Assembly: GCF_005239225.2 (NCBI RefSeq)
Contig: NC_133301.1
Location: forward strand, 687,001-751,000
Length of the DNA: 64,000 nucleotides
Reading direction: 5' to 3'
Origin: Populus alba
Taxonomy: Eukaryota > Streptophyta > Magnoliopsida > Malpighiales > Salicaceae
Positions 48,501 to 60,449 of the stretch are shown here, piece after piece. The notes beneath the pieces are model-generated. The model ran no database searches, was not told the origin of the DNA, and saw only the letters and a list, made by a program, of their open reading frames with translations. The position numbers were made by a program, and so were the translations under genes. Numbering within the stretch: the first letter of the stretch is position 1; the number at the start of each line of letters is the position of its first letter.

Positions 48501-50422
48501 GATGTTGTTGGGCCTATGATTGCTTGCACTTCAACATTTTTTATCAGGTCCAGGGCTGTACTTGTAAAAGGATTAAGAAAACAATTACTCGTATAGATCA
48601 ATTGTTTTCAATAATCAGTAAAGATCAATCAGAGAGACTTAATTATGACTTTTTTGCACTTTATATTAAATTAGACTTCTGATATATCATTAATATAGTG
48701 GTTATGCAGAGAAAGCAAGGAATGGATTATACTATGCATTTGAGGTTCTAAAAATCAGTTAGATCAAGGAATGGATTATACTATGTGATCTGGGATATCT
48801 GATGCAGCCGAGCTTGTATAGAAATTTAAAATTGAAGGTTCCAAGCATACAAATAAAGTTCTAACCCAAACAGACCAATATAGATGGTCTAATAGATGTT
48901 TTTATAGACTACTGGAATAGATCTAGATTCAAAAAACAATTTAGTAATGTCAGACCAGGTTAGTGGCTTACAACTATGATAATGAGAGATCTGACAGTTA
49001 GATCAAGCTCAAATTTCTCCAGATAATAAGCAGTTTTTCTACATGAAACTATTTTTTTTTCAAACCATTTGATCTCCCATAATTAGGCTTAGAAATTGCT
49101 ATTTAGACTAGTTTTGTTATTTTTCCTATGAGTTTTTGGATTATTTATTTATTTTGTTTTAATTCTTTTTATGCCTTTAGACTTTAAGTTGTTTTCTAAT
49201 AAAGATAAGTTAATTTTCTGACCTATTTAAAACAGGGTCACCTTATATTTATTTTTCAGGAATACAAAAGGTTCACATCTTCAACTATTTTTACTCATTA
49301 AAACTTTTATATTTTTTGTGTTATTATTGTATTGTTAGCTTCCACATACATCAATATATTTGAGATAAATATTAAAAATTTAAGAATTTCTTCCTTATAC
49401 TTTCTTTCACAGTTTTCCTTCCTTCATTTTTTCTTCAACTCGGTCCGGTTCCGACCCCGAGCGGCTGGGTCCCAGGTTGACCCGCCGGGCCGGGCCGGGT
49501 TTCAAAATTATGGTTTTAAGAAAGAAAAAACAAAGACGTAGGGGACACAAAATATGTTTTCATGTCCTTCATGTTTTGAAAACTCTATAAAATTATTATA
49601 GAAACATATTTATTTGTGTGTCCGTCTCTATCCTTCTAAACATGTTAACTTGTTAAACTCGTAACCCGGGTCATGAAACTAGGATAATCTTATAAAAAAA
49701 AAATTAAAAAAATTATGAAGTTCAATCTTCAATAACCCTAATATTAAATGATGGAATTGAAACAAAAAAATTGATTAAAAATAAACAAAAAACAACTTGA
49801 ATCAAACTGGGTTAACCCACCAAACCTATGACTCGAGTCATGAGACAGGAATAACCTTATAGAAAGTAAACCATAAAAACTTGATTTTCAATAAATACAA
49901 TATTAAATGATAAAATTTAAAGAGAGAGAAAAAAAAACCAATTACGAAAAGAAAAGAAAAAACTTGAGTTAACTAAAATAACTTGTGAAATCCAAAGTTC
50001 AAATTATGAGATTAGGATAACCTTATAAAAAGTAAATTAAAAGAAATTATAAAGTTCAATCCCCAATAAACTTAATGTTGAAGGATGAAATTGAAATTGA
50101 AAAAAAAAAAGATTAGATTAAAAAAAAAACACTATTATAGTAAATAATATTTTGTGAGAAAGAATACAGTAAAATCTTTCTCTTTTAGTGTTTTTTTTTT
50201 TTTTAATGTTTTTCACATTTAATAGTATAATAATAATTATGAAATGACATAATTAACAATACATCAATTAATAAAATGATGTGGACAAATATAATGATAT
50301 AATGATTTTACTAGCTTGGTCCATAATCATATATAGTTAACTCATAGGTTTAATTAGATAACAAGCATTAAATCTTTAGGTGTTGGCTGAGGAGGTGATA
50401 GATTTGATCTCCACGATATCAT

Positions 50423-50462
<40 letters not shown>

Positions 50463-50968
50463 ATCGAGATGTATTATTAAAACAGCTCGATTAAGGTTCA
50501 CGATATCATTTTAGATTTAATGAGAGATTGTGATATAGAAGTTTCTCATGAATCATCCGTATAAAATTTAACGGGAGGAGGGTTTTAACCTTAGTGCATA
50601 CATAAAACATAGTTTGAGCAATGATTTATAACCGAAGCAAGCTGACTGCAGAATCAAGAAAGAGGAGAGAGAGAGAGGGAACCTGCAGCAGCTGCACCAG
50701 CAACATCGTTCTTGGAGTCCCTGGTGATGGGGACCAGCCTGGTTTTGTAATCACCATGAGTGTCATAGAAGTCTGAGAGAGACATGTTGATGCAACTCAA
50801 CCCAATCTTGCCATCCAAGTCATTGTCAAAGTCAAGAACCACACCTACTTTCACTGGGATTATAGATGTTGAGTTCTTGGCCATTCCCATTTCAAAGAAG
50901 ATAATCTTCAAAAAAAGAAGGGAAAAGAAAGAGAGAGCAGGCATTGAAGGGTACTTTTTCCTGATCAT
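45564..50968 (-). CDS. GLR2: Glutamate receptor-like channel, clade II (GLR2-type)
   Basis: Five coding exons on the minus strand: 50968-50683, 48555-47210, 47077-46765, 46643-46234, 46142-45564. They join in frame to 977 residues. A hydrophobic leader (~10-30) is followed by the periplasmic-binding-like amino-terminal domain ('VKVGVVLDFD' through 'IIGPTTSMQA', 'FGWREAVPIYIDNEYG'), then the S1 ligand lobe ('KKLRIGVPVKDGF'), M1 (~597-617), pore segment 'GTSFWFSFSTMVFAQ' (634-648), M3 with gate motif 'SYAASLASLLTVQQLRPTV' (from 674), S2 lobe, M4 (~841-865) and a ~110-residue cytoplasmic tail. All parts of a plant iGluR homologue are present. Such channels conduct Ca2+ and other cations on amino-acid binding. 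Clade II is assigned from overall resemblance to GLR2.7/2.8 and may need a tree. Intron 1 is 2.1 kb and repeat-filled; the others are 91-132 bp. Confidence 0.93.
49430..49510. other. GC-rich island within GLR intron 1
   Basis: A run containing CCGACCCCGAGCGGCTGGGT and CCGCCGGGCCGGGCCGGG is far more G/C-rich than anything nearby. It adjoins the 166-bp-period repeat and looks like part of the same family ('gggttgacccgcc'-type wording). Confidence 0.7.
49671..50110. repeat. Degenerate tandem array, ~166-bp period, in GLR intron 1
   Basis: Equivalent points 'tcatgaaactaggataa', 'tcatgagacaggaataa' and 'ttatgagattaggataa' fall at 49671, 49838 and 50004. The spacings are 167 and 166. Each is followed by 'ccttataaaaagtaaa'-like, 'aagttcaat' and 'aaatgatgaaattgaaa'-like segments. 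Related isolated copies lie at about 37660 and 37960. Confidence 0.8.
50429..50459. repeat. (AT)n microsatellite in GLR intron 1
   Basis: About 15 AT units. Confidence 0.95.
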
Positions 50969-51772
50969 ATTGTTGTCTACTTGTGGTTGAGCTGATTCCA
51001 GTTTGTTGGTTTAAGCTTGAAAGAACGCTCTCTTATTTATCTAAGGCTGTGGCCTGTAGGGTACTTCAAATATGTGGATCCTTAAAGCCTAGATGAAGAT
51101 CTCAGAACAGTGGTTTACTGAGTTTTGTTGCAAGGAAATTTCATGCTTTGATTTTTTTTATTCGTTTGCATAGTTTTTTTTCTTATTTTTCTTGTTAATT
51201 GTATGATTTTCCCCCCTGGCTTGTCTGATGTTACTGATCAAATATCTTCCTTGTCTCTGATTTCACTATCGGTTACCTTGAGTAATAAATCAATTTACGT
51301 ATGGTTAGACTTTTTGAAGTTTTGGCTAATTAAATCAAGATTTGTATATTTAAGTCGTCTATTTCACTTACTAAGATAATGAATAGCATCCTTTCGACGA
51401 AGCATCCTTTGTCATGTCACAAATTTATTTTCGACACACAACGCCATCTTATATCAAGTCTGAATTGTTTTAGTATGTTTTTTAAAATATTTTTTTTATA
51501 AAAATGTATTAAAATAATATTTTTTTATTTTAAAAAAATATTTTTAACATCAATACATCAAAACGATCTGAAAACATTAAAAAAAATTAATTTAAAATAA
51601 AAAAAATAAAATAAAATTCAATTTTAAAACATTTTTGAAACACAAAATAAATAGAGTTTATATTGCCACCTACTTCTTGTTTGCTATCTAAATCTCAATC
51701 ATCCATCTTCTACACTAGCTAAGATATTGAAATACTTCATATAAGCTCACATTAAGTATGCTAACGAGCTTG

Positions 51773-51822
<50 letters not shown>

Positions 51823-51973
51823 CTGGACACAACTCACGACTTGTTATCCGTGATGGCTATTTTTAAGAGCCAAACTACTAAGAAGAGCCCGCCAACTCAA
51901 GGTTCCTAATTAATTGCACACTTACATCTGGGTTAAAAAATTCAAGTGGTGGGATTCAACTAGGAATGTCATT
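50969..51973. other. Upstream region of the GLR gene, with repeats
   Basis: An A/T-rich TATA-like AGATAAATAAG lies on the minus strand near 51035-51045, ~70 bases before the ATG. A MITE-like repeat copy sits at about 51470-51650 and a ~45-base (AT)n tract at 51776-51820. Confidence 0.4.
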
Positions 51974-52554
51974 TGTACTGGTCTTGGTAATTAAGGGAAA
52001 GATACTAGAATTTTTATTATAACTTTTCTTGAACCTGAGCATACAAGTAAAAATTAGGGAAATTGAAACAACAACTAAAACAAAATATTTTAAAGAACTT
52101 GAATTGAAAGAACAATGCAATGTTGATAAACCCTAACTAAGTTTCTGGGCTGCTTCGAGGTAGCCCGAGCCTCTTGGTGAATGAGATTTGCTTCAAAGCA
52201 ATTTTATGCCTCTTTGAAGCCCCTCCTCCCTCTTCTATTGTAATTCTCGGTTAGTTGAGAATTAAGACTAACAGATAGGCTTGCCAGCTGTTTTTATTCA
52301 TCTGTTTTGTATTTGGACTCTTTTTCCTCTCTCAACGGTGCCGTTTTGCCTTTGAACTTACTCCCTTGCCAGCTGTTAATCGCAGGAGCTTCATGATCTC
52401 AGCCCTCCATGTAAGTGATTCTTGTCCAATCTTGACCATACACGTGCTCACCTTATCTCATTGATGTAGGCAAGTCTTCTCCAACACGCCTCCCTCATTT
52501 CTTCCCCAGCTTCAATTGAGAGCTTGCTCCTTTATGCACTGACGGTCTGTTACA
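51974..52554 (-). repeat. 3' LTR of the chromovirus-type element
   Basis: 581 bp. On the minus strand it starts TGTAACAGACC directly after the polypurine tract. The other end (plus strand TGTACTGGTCTTGGTAATTA) matches 56906-56950 at the 5' LTR. Confidence 0.85.
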
Positions 52555-52599
52555 ACTTTCTCCCCCTTAAAAAACCTTGCCCTCAAGGTGAGGGTAAGA

Positions 52600-52760
52600 A
52601 CCTTTTAACCATTCTTCTTTGACCCAAATGACATCTTCTTTGACCCAAACGGCGTCTTCCTTGGGTTGTCCTTCCCATCTTAACAACACTTCTTTCCTCG
52701 TCTTCCTCCTTGAGACTTGACTTCTTCGGTCAAGTATCTGTGTTGGTTCTGGCTATGATT
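52600..52760 (-). pseudogene. Chromodomain remnant of the gypsy integrase
   Basis: Minus-strand translation gives 'ILDRRSQVSRRKTRKEVLLR' followed by 'WEGQPKEDA', the pattern of chromovirus chromodomains ('VLVKW..LP.E.A.W'). Confidence 0.7.
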
Positions 52761-53094
52761 TCAGCTTGGTTTCGGGAATGGGTAGCTTCATTTCAGCAAA
52801 AGGTTCCTTTTCCAACCCATTTCTTCAACAGTGAGACGTGGAATATGCTATGGATTTGAGCTTCCTTGGGAAGATCTAGCTGGTAAGCCATTTCTCCCAC
52901 CTTTTTTAAGATTTTGAACGACCCGAAGTATTTATATGCTAACTTCCTATTTTTATTTCTTGACATGCTGGATTGTCGGTATGGCTGGAGCCGGAGGTAA
53001 ACCCATTCCCCTTTTTTGAACTGGGTTTCTTTTCTGCCTTTATCTGCTTGTTTCTTTTATCCCTCTTGAGCTTGAGCTAAGTTGTGTTTGATTT

Positions 53095-53634
53095 CTACAA
53101 TTTGTTTTGTCCTGTGTTGTAAATGTTCCTCTGCTGCATGATTTTTTTTATTGAATCGGGAATGTAATCTGTGAGGCTTGGGGGTGGGTAGCCGTAGGTT
53201 GCTTCAAATGGGGTAGATTTGAGGGATGTGTGGTAGCTGGTATTGTAGCAATATTCGGCCATTGTTAGCCAATTAGACCAACCCTTCGGGTTATCACCTA
53301 CATAGCATCTCAAATAACCTTCCAATGTTTTGTTAGTTGCCTTTGTTTGCCTATCATTTTGGGGGTGGCATGATGTTGACATCAGCAGCTTGACCCTTTG
53401 AATTTGGAATAATTCTCCCCAAAACTTGCTAGTGAAGGTAGGATCCCAGTCTGAAACTATGTTGTTTGGGAGTCCATGCAACTTCATTACATTTTGTGAG
53501 AACAGGTTGGTGATTTTTATCACGCTGTAGGGATGGTATACGGGAATATAATAGGCATATTTGGTAAACCTATCCACAACTACCATAATTATTGAGTATT
53601 GATTAGATTTTGGTAGCCCCTTTATAAAATCCAT
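53095..53634 (-). pseudogene. gypsy integrase core
   Basis: 179 codons are open. It shows rve-type features: 'DRFTKYAYYIPV', 'LPNNIVSDWDPTFTSKFWGE', and 'STSCHPQNDRQTKATNKTLE' with the D-D-E spacing partly altered. The usual 'SDRD' is 'SDWD' and 'HPQTDGQTE' is 'HPQNDRQTK', so the catalytic Glu is replaced and the protein would be inactive. Confidence 0.88.
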
Positions 53635-53730
53635 AGATATGGATGACCATGACCATGGTCTGATGGGTATAAGTAAGGGCTATAAAAGCTCGGAGGGTTT
53701 GTGTTTTCTCCCTTTGCTCTCTAACAGACT

Positions 53731-54720
53731 TCATAGTGTTTTATATAGGTTTGTATATCTGATTTCATCCTTACCCAAAAGAAATCTCTCCTTGCCCTTT
53801 TTTAGTGTTCTCTCAAAACTTGTGTGCCCTGAGGATGGATTGTCATGAATATAATTCAGTGTGTCATTTTTTAGAGGGCTGGATTGACCTATGTAGACTC
53901 TGTGTTTGTAGTATAGTATCCCTCCTCTAAGCTGATATTTCAAGGAACCTATGGTTTCTTGGTTTAGTTGTTGCATGATAGTTTGAATTTCTGAATTAGT
54001 TTTATAACTATCTTTTAATTGATCAGCCCAGTTAACAATTAGGATAGAGATAGCCCATAGTGTACCTTTTTCTATAGTATCCTCCTGCCTAGAGAGTGCA
54101 TCAGTTGCTAGGTTTTCCTTTCCTACTCGAAACTCGACCACAAAGTCATATCCAATCAATTTGGATAACCATTTCTGCTGTGTGGGTGTTTCAACCTACT
54201 GCTCCAATAAATACTTGAAGCTCTGTTGATCTGTCTTAACCTTAAAGGCTTGGCTTAATAAGTAAGGCCTCCACTTTTGAACAATAGTGACTAGTGCCAA
54301 GAATTCCTTCTCATAAGTGGATAGTGATAGTTCCCTCCCTTTTAGACTCTTGCTGAAATAAGAAATGGATCGACCCCCTTGCATTAGCACAACACCGAGT
54401 CCTATACCTGAGGCATCACACTCTACTATAAAACTTTGGTTAAAATCTAGTAGTGCTAAGACGGAGAGGTTGATACGGCTTTTTTTAATTGTTCAAAGGC
54501 TTGGTCTGCTTCTGAATCCCATTTAAAAGCCCCCCTTTTTAGTAGTCTAGTCAATGGACCTGCAATCATCCCATAACCTTTGATGAATCTGCGGTAGTAG
54601 CCTGTTAACCTTAAAAATCCCCTTAGTGATTTGATTGTGTTTGGTTTAGGCCACTTGATCATTGACTCTACTTTGCTGGGCTTAGCATGCACTCCTTGAC
54701 CTGATACGATATGCCTCAAA
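53731..54720 (-). pseudogene. gypsy RNase H and H2C2 zinc-binding region
   Basis: Fragments 54719-54456 (end of RT, 'GFLRLTGYYRRFIKGYGMIA'), 54390-54196 (RNase H, 'GRSISYFSKSLKGRELSLST') and 54159-53731 ('VVEFRVGKENLATDALSRQE', then an H2C2-like 'HDNPSSGHTSFERTLKK') follow each other but are broken by stops. Confidence 0.85.
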
Positions 54721-54755
54721 TATTCGATTTCACTGCTTGCAAATTTACATTTGTA

Positions 54756-55337
54756 CTATTTGGCAAATAATTTATGTTGTACTAGAGTCTCAAATACCAT
54801 CCTTAGGTGTCTCTCATGCTCTTCCACATTATGGCTGTAGACTAGAATGTTGTCGAAGAAAACCAGCACAAATTTTTTGAGATAGGGTCGAAAAATATCA
54901 TTCATCAAACCTTGAAAAGTGGAAGGGGCATTTGTGAGGCCGAAATGCATCACCAGAAATTCATAGTGCCCTTCATGAGTTTTAAAGGCTATTTTGGGAA
55001 CATCTTCTTCCTTCATTTTGATCTGGTGGAAGCCTGATCGAAGGTCTAACTTGGAAAAATTTTGAGAACCATGTACTTCATCTAGTAATTCTTCCACAAC
55101 TGGTATGGAAAACTTGTCTTTCACAGTTTCCTTGTTGAGGGTACGATAATCAACACATATTCTCCATGACCCATCAACCTTCCTAACTAGTAGGACTGGC
55201 GATGAAAAGGGACTTTGGCTGGGTATTATGGTACCCAGTACCAACAACTCCTTAATTAGTTTTTCTATCTCTGATTTTTGGTAATATGGGTACGTATAGG
55301 GACGTACACTTATTGGGGAGGTACCTTCCTTCAGCAC
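54756..55337 (-). pseudogene. gypsy reverse transcriptase
   Basis: 193 open codons: '[20 protein letters not shown]', '[18 protein letters not shown]', '[20 protein letters not shown]', '[20 protein letters not shown]'. In the catalytic block the usual F-V/L-DD appears as '[10 protein letters not shown]', so the second Asp is Asn and activity is probably lost. Confidence 0.9.
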
Positions 55338-55607
55338 TATAGAGTGATCATGTGATCTGCTAGGTGGAATTCTTTTTGGCTCCTAAAAAACTTCCATGAA
55401 TTCTAGCAACATATTCTCAATATGTTCTGGAATTTCATTTTGGACTGATCCCAGCTCCTAAATTTGCAAAATCAGTCCTTCTTTGACTATTCTTAATTCT
55501 TGTAAAAAGGTTGGGCTGCAATCTACTTCTGATTTCTCCACTCCCATTCCATAAATCAAGACCCTCTTCCTCTCCTTTTCGAATTTCATTTTTAAGGCTG
55601 AGAAATC

Positions 55608-55907
55608 CTAAAGAATGGGCCCTAAACTTTTGAGCCACTTGATTCCTAACATCATATCGCATCCTCTTAGTTGAATGACATAAGCTCGAGTGACAAACTG
55701 ATCTCCTTGAATCATCAATTTGATATCTGAGCAGCTTCCCTCACTCCATAGCTTGGAACCATCTACAATGTTCACCCCAATAGGCTTGTGTTTTAAAACC
55801 TTCATCCCTACTCTTCTTACTACCCTTGGATGTATGAAACTATATATACTTCCTATGTCAATTAAGGCCACAAAATTATGGCCACTCAACTTAACTACCA
55901 CCCTCAT
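55608..55907 (-). pseudogene. gypsy aspartic protease region
   Basis: 'NFVALIDIGSIYSFIHPRVV' corresponds to the D-S/T-G active site context, here D-I-G, followed by 'GCDMMLGIKWLKSLGPIL', the usual 'LG..WL...G' block. The active-site triplet is altered. Confidence 0.8.
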
Positions 55908-55989
55908 AGTTTTAGGATTGGGACTTCCAATGATTGCATGAAGGGATATGTTGATTCCCTCCTTGCCTTCTTCCTGAGGGTCCCCTAAA

Positions 55990-56890
55990 TCAATCAGATC
56001 TTCAGGAACAAAATTTTTCTCCTCCTCTAATTCCTATATCAAGAATATCTTGGGTCCTCCACACCAATGCCAGGTCCCCACTTACTGTCACATTTAAAGC
56101 AAAGCCCCTTGTCTTTTTTTTTTCCTTCATCTGTGCTGGAGTGAGTCTCTGTACTAGAATTGGTTTATTTTCAGCCCTAGGCTGAGTTGGTGTTGGGTTT
56201 CAGCCTTGAAACCCCATAGCACTAGGTCTTCATGATTTCCTCATGATTGTCAGATTTTCCTCTTGCATCCTTGCTAACCCATAAGCAACCACTAAATTCT
56301 AGGGGTTTAACATCCCTACTCCCAGTCTTATCTCCTCCTTCAATCCACCTAGAAAACAGCTGAGCCTGTGAGAGTCAGATAACCCTATGACCCGATTCAA
56401 AAACATCTCGAATTAGGTTTTGTAAAGCTCTACTTTTGATGTTTGCTTGATACTTATGAGGGCCTCCATGGGGTCATCATAAGATGAAGTTCCAAAATGA
56501 ATTTAGAGGGCCTTAACGAAGGCCTCCTAACTGATGAGAATTCTGGTTTCTTCTAGTTCTTGATACCATGTTATCGCCTTTCCTTCCATGTGAAAACTGG
56601 CTATAAACAACCTGTGTTGAGTTGGAGTGTTGTGAAAGTTAAATAATTGATTGGCCTTGTATACCCAACCAATAGGATCATCTCCATTAAACCGGGGAAA
56701 CTCCAATCAGATTGACTTGAGCTAAACCTGTTGAATTCCTTGATATAGTATTACTTCATGCCTTGTATTTCCATTGACTGACATAGTGGGAGAATTAGGT
56801 GGGAGCCCATGGGCCTTTTTCCTTGGGCCTTAGTCATCTAATCCATCCTAGCAGACATATTTCTTGTTCCTTCAGTCATATGAGAATCGT
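55990..56890 (-). pseudogene. gypsy gag remnant
   Basis: Translation across several frameshifts gives gag-like segments ('GDDPIGWVYKANQLFNFHNT', 'FHMEGKAITWYQELEETR', 'SSYDDPMEALISIKQTSKVE'). It starts just inside the primer-binding site. Confidence 0.65.
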
Positions 56891-56905
56891 GGCTCCAATA
56901 CCACT

Positions 56906-56950
56906 TGTAATGGTCTTCGTAATTAAGGGAAAGATACTAGAATTTTAACT
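56906..56950 (-). repeat. Truncated 5' LTR stub of the chromovirus-type element
   Basis: TGTAATGGTCTTCGTAATTA and the next ~25 bases match the left LTR. After 'agaatttt' the sequences are unrelated, marking a deletion or insertion breakpoint near 56950. Confidence 0.8.
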
Positions 56951-58400
56951 GTTTAATCCATCAATTTTGGAAATTTACAGTTTAGTCCCTAAAGTTTGAA
57001 AATTTTACAATCTGGTCCCTAGAACGTAAATTGAGATTCTAGACCGAGTTGAGGATGGATTATGGATGAAATTTTAGTATGATTATGTATTTATAGTTTG
57101 GTCCTCCAATATTGGTAAAATCATGTTTTGGTTCCTTTTTTTGGAAATTTGTCATTTTAATCCCTAAACTTAGTAAACTAAACCTGAATTTCTTATATGC
57201 ATTAGAATAATCTATTTGTGTTGTTTGTTAGTTTATTATGTATTTTTATTGTAGGTTTTTCTAACAATCTCTATAGAATTTTCAGGTTTTTCATCTAAAT
57301 TCTTTTTACTTCTATATTTTTTTGAGTGAGTAGGATAATCTTTAATATACATGTAATATAAATAAATTATATGTGTTGATTATATGATGAGTATGGATGA
57401 TATTCTTGCATATCTATAGATATGTTGATTTTTTTCCAAGTACTCGTTAGTTTCTTGAATATGTATTTGCTTTAATTATATTTGATATAACATTGAGTTA
57501 CTTTGATAATTATATGAATATATGTTATGTCTGGATACTGAATTTGTCAGTAACTCCATACTAACGGAGTGTAGTTTGTCTTTATGCTCATCGTATCTGT
57601 ATTCCTAGCTAGTGAGAGAGACAACAACATATGCGCGCCCAATTATCCCAAAATGGTCATCTTTGGTGTCATTGAATTATCTTTGGGTGTCATCTGATCT
57701 TTGACATGTATTCCACTATCATATGTTAATGTGCTTAGTATGTATATTTATATTAAGATATGTATGACTTATAAATTATTAATATTTAAGATGTATATTA
57801 AATGTTATTCCCTCACTGAGTTGGTTGAACTCACCCTTTATTTTATATTATTTTCATGTTCTTAGTTTATGTTAGCAAGTTGATCTTGTTGTTTATTCCT
57901 CCTTCTTCACTTTTGTTTGGCATGTCTTGCTTATTTCCGCGGTGTTTACTTTTAATTTGTCTTAGAGTGCTACACTATTGCACTATTTTATCTAAAGTTT
58001 GGGTGTTATATAATGTAACACGCAAACCCTTGTCTTGTTTTTATATGATGAAGAGATATTTTGAAAGTTTATAAAATGCTCTGTATTTTAAAGCTGTGGT
58101 TTCCTCACCGTTATTGCTAGGATATTCATGATTTGGAAGAGTCAAAGCCAACCATTTTAATAAATTGGTTCAAGACTTGGACCTGAGGCGAGACAATATC
58201 ATATATTGATAAAAAGGAATCTCCCAGAGTTTAGAAGACTTGTTTTTATTTTTATTTTATTTTTATTTTTTAAATAATAATAGAATTTGTGTTATTTATT
58301 TATGATTAAAAAAGTATTAAGTTATTTTTTAAAAAAATATTTTTTTAAAAAATGTATTAAAAATATATATTTTTTATTTTTTAAAAATTATATTTTAATA
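56951..58400. other. Unassigned repeat-like sequence, possibly LTR DNA of another element
   Basis: Wording such as 'cagtttagtccctaaagttt', 'gtcattttaatccctaaact' and 'tccctcactgagttggttga' is typical of plant gypsy LTRs. No pair, primer-binding site or coding domain was found inside the window. Confidence 0.4.
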
Positions 58401-58414
58401 TTAAAATGATAAAA

Positions 58415-58835
58415 AAATATTTTAACAAATCTATCATTTCAGCACTCCCAAACTAGAGCAAGCGATAAAAGACTATTTCTAGACCATATCTTTTTTTTCA
58501 ATGAATGGGAATGCAACTCATTTTTTTAACTTTATTTTTAAATTATTTTAATGTATTAATATAAAAAATAAATTTTAAAAATAAAAAAAATATTATTTAA
58601 TATATTCTTAAATAAAAACCATTTCAATAAACCATAGTTATTGTAATTCCAAACATTATCTAAAATTACAAAATGTTTTAATATATAGTAATAGCTATCA
58701 ACCACTGTCCCGTCAAAAAACTAAATGAAAACAGACTCTTCACCTAACCGATAAGACAACCTCAAAAATTAAAATTACATATCAACCCCTTCCCACTTCT
58801 CCCTCCACCAGAAGAGAACCAGACCCACCAGCCGT
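58415..58835. repeat. Direct repeat flanking the LINE (left copy)
   Basis: Near-identical to 61510-61857 over its second half, e.g. 'aatagctatcaaccactg', 'aaaacagactcttcacctaa', 'cttcccacttctccctccac'. The left copy has ~100 extra bases at 58500-58620 that look like a MITE-type insertion. Confidence 0.88.
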
Positions 58836-59009
58836 GCCACACTCTTCCTCCACACCATCAAGCCAACGCCAAACTTTTTTTTTTTTTTGATAGTAAACGA
58901 GATAATTATATATTAATAAAGCAGCCCCATCAAGTAAGTGGGGCTGAACGAAAGATAGAATACAATGGGAATATGAAGAAAGAAAAGACCAAAGTGATGA
59001 GGGACTTAA

Positions 59010-60449
59010 TTAGTTAGTCCAGTTCATAATACATTCAGGATTTCTAAAAAGATCTGAGCCTGTATAGCTGAAATTTGTAACTGAGGACTTCAACCAGAAA
59101 GCCAAACGGTGAAAAGTGAGATCAAAAATCATATCCCAATCAGGAGCCTTGGATTCGAAGATTAGGCGGTTGCGTGCTATCCAAATTGACCAATACAGAC
59201 CTTTACAGAGGAGGGTAATAGCACGTCGCTGAAATTTTCCATTAATCAATCCGGACCATTCCTGTAGATTTTGATTTGGGTCTTTGTGCAGACAACCTGA
59301 GCACCCGAACCATTTCAAGAAACGACCCCAAAGAGACCATGTTATAGGACACCAATGGAAAAGATGATTAATTGTCTCGGTTTCCTTGCAGCAGAATGGG
59401 CAGTGAGATTCCTCATAATTTATGATTCTCCTCTCAGCTAAAAAACTTCTTGTACTCAAACCTCCATGAAGAAGAAGCCAAATGAACACATCCACTTTTG
59501 GGGGGGCATAACCATTCCATAGCAGAGTAAGGGAGTGATTATTTTCAGTGGCCGATAGACTATCAAAGAAGAGGCGACCTGATTGAGCTGAGTACATGCC
59601 AGAGCTGTGGAATTTCCATAACTTGCAGTCTGCACCATCTGAGAAAAGGAGACCACGCTGCACCTCTGCGATCAAGCTCTCCCTTTGGCAGATCTCACGA
59701 GGCCGAAGGGTTCTTCTCCAGGAAAGGTTTAAAGATGCATCTGTCAAATTGTATATATCTGCAAGGTTGGTGTTTTGCTGCAAGGAGAGGTTATAAAGTC
59801 TGGGGAATAAGAGCTGGAGATTGGTTGTAGAGCCGAGCCAAGAGTCAGTCCAAAACCGGATGTTCCTCCCGTCACCCACCTTGAACCCGACATTTGCATG
59901 TAAAAGATTGGCTATGTTTTGTGTTGAGAAGATTGCCGAAACAATGCCATGCCAAGTTGGAGATAAAGAACCTGCAAACTCAGGGATACCATTTATAAAG
60001 TGAGGTCGGTATTTTAGAAGAATGTGTTCTTGCCAGCCTCCTGCCACTCCATTGTCTAGATTCCATAGCCATTTAAAGAGCAAAGCCAGATTTTTGTTGT
60101 GGATGGATCCCAGCCCGAGACCACCAGAAGATTTATCCTTTATTACCTTGTGCCAAGCCACCTTAAAAAGGCCATGAGAAGTTGAGCTTCCTTTCCAAAG
60201 GAAAGACCGGGTTAGAGAAGAGATGGCTTTAGTAACACCCTTTGGCATAGCAAAAACTGACATGTAAAACAGAGGAAGGGAGCTCAAGACTGATTTAATT
60301 AGACATAACCTTCCCGCCATGCTCAAAAAAATTCCCTTTCCATGTGAGTAGCTTTGCTCTGATAGTGGACAACACTGGTTTCCAAGTAGAGAGTCTGCTG
60401 GGATTGGCTCCAAGAGGTAGTCCAAGGTACCTAACCGGGAAAGTATCAC
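59010..60449 (-). pseudogene. LINE ORF2 C-terminal part with zf-RVT region
   Basis: 479 open codons: 'HGKGIFLSMAGRLCLIKSVL', 'SLPLFYMSVFAMPKGV', 'HKVIKDKSSGGLGLGSIHNK', then the zinc-binding block with 'HCPFCCKETETINHLFHWCP'. This is standard for plant L1-type ORF2 downstream of the RT. Confidence 0.88.

Larger units (their letters stand above)
51974..56950 (-). mobile_element. Decayed Ty3/gypsy chromovirus-type LTR retrotransposon
   Basis: On the minus strand the order is primer-binding site TGGTATTGGAGCC (~56891-56903), gag, protease, reverse transcriptase, RNase H, integrase, chromodomain, polypurine tract AAGGGGGAGAAAGT (~52555-52570), then the 3' LTR (51974-52554). The domain order RT-RH-INT identifies Ty3/gypsy. 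The terminal chromodomain and integrase wording ('MDFIKGLPKSNQYSIIMVVV', 'EGYLRCYVGDNPKGW') suggest a Reina/Tekay-like chromovirus. Every domain is interrupted by stops or frameshifts. The 5' LTR is cut off after ~45 bases (56906-56950), so target duplications cannot be tested. Confidence 0.9.

Noticed and set aside
53095..55907. Possibility that the gypsy polyprotein is functional
   Set aside because: Stops and frameshifts separate every domain, and key residues in protease, RT and integrase are substituted.
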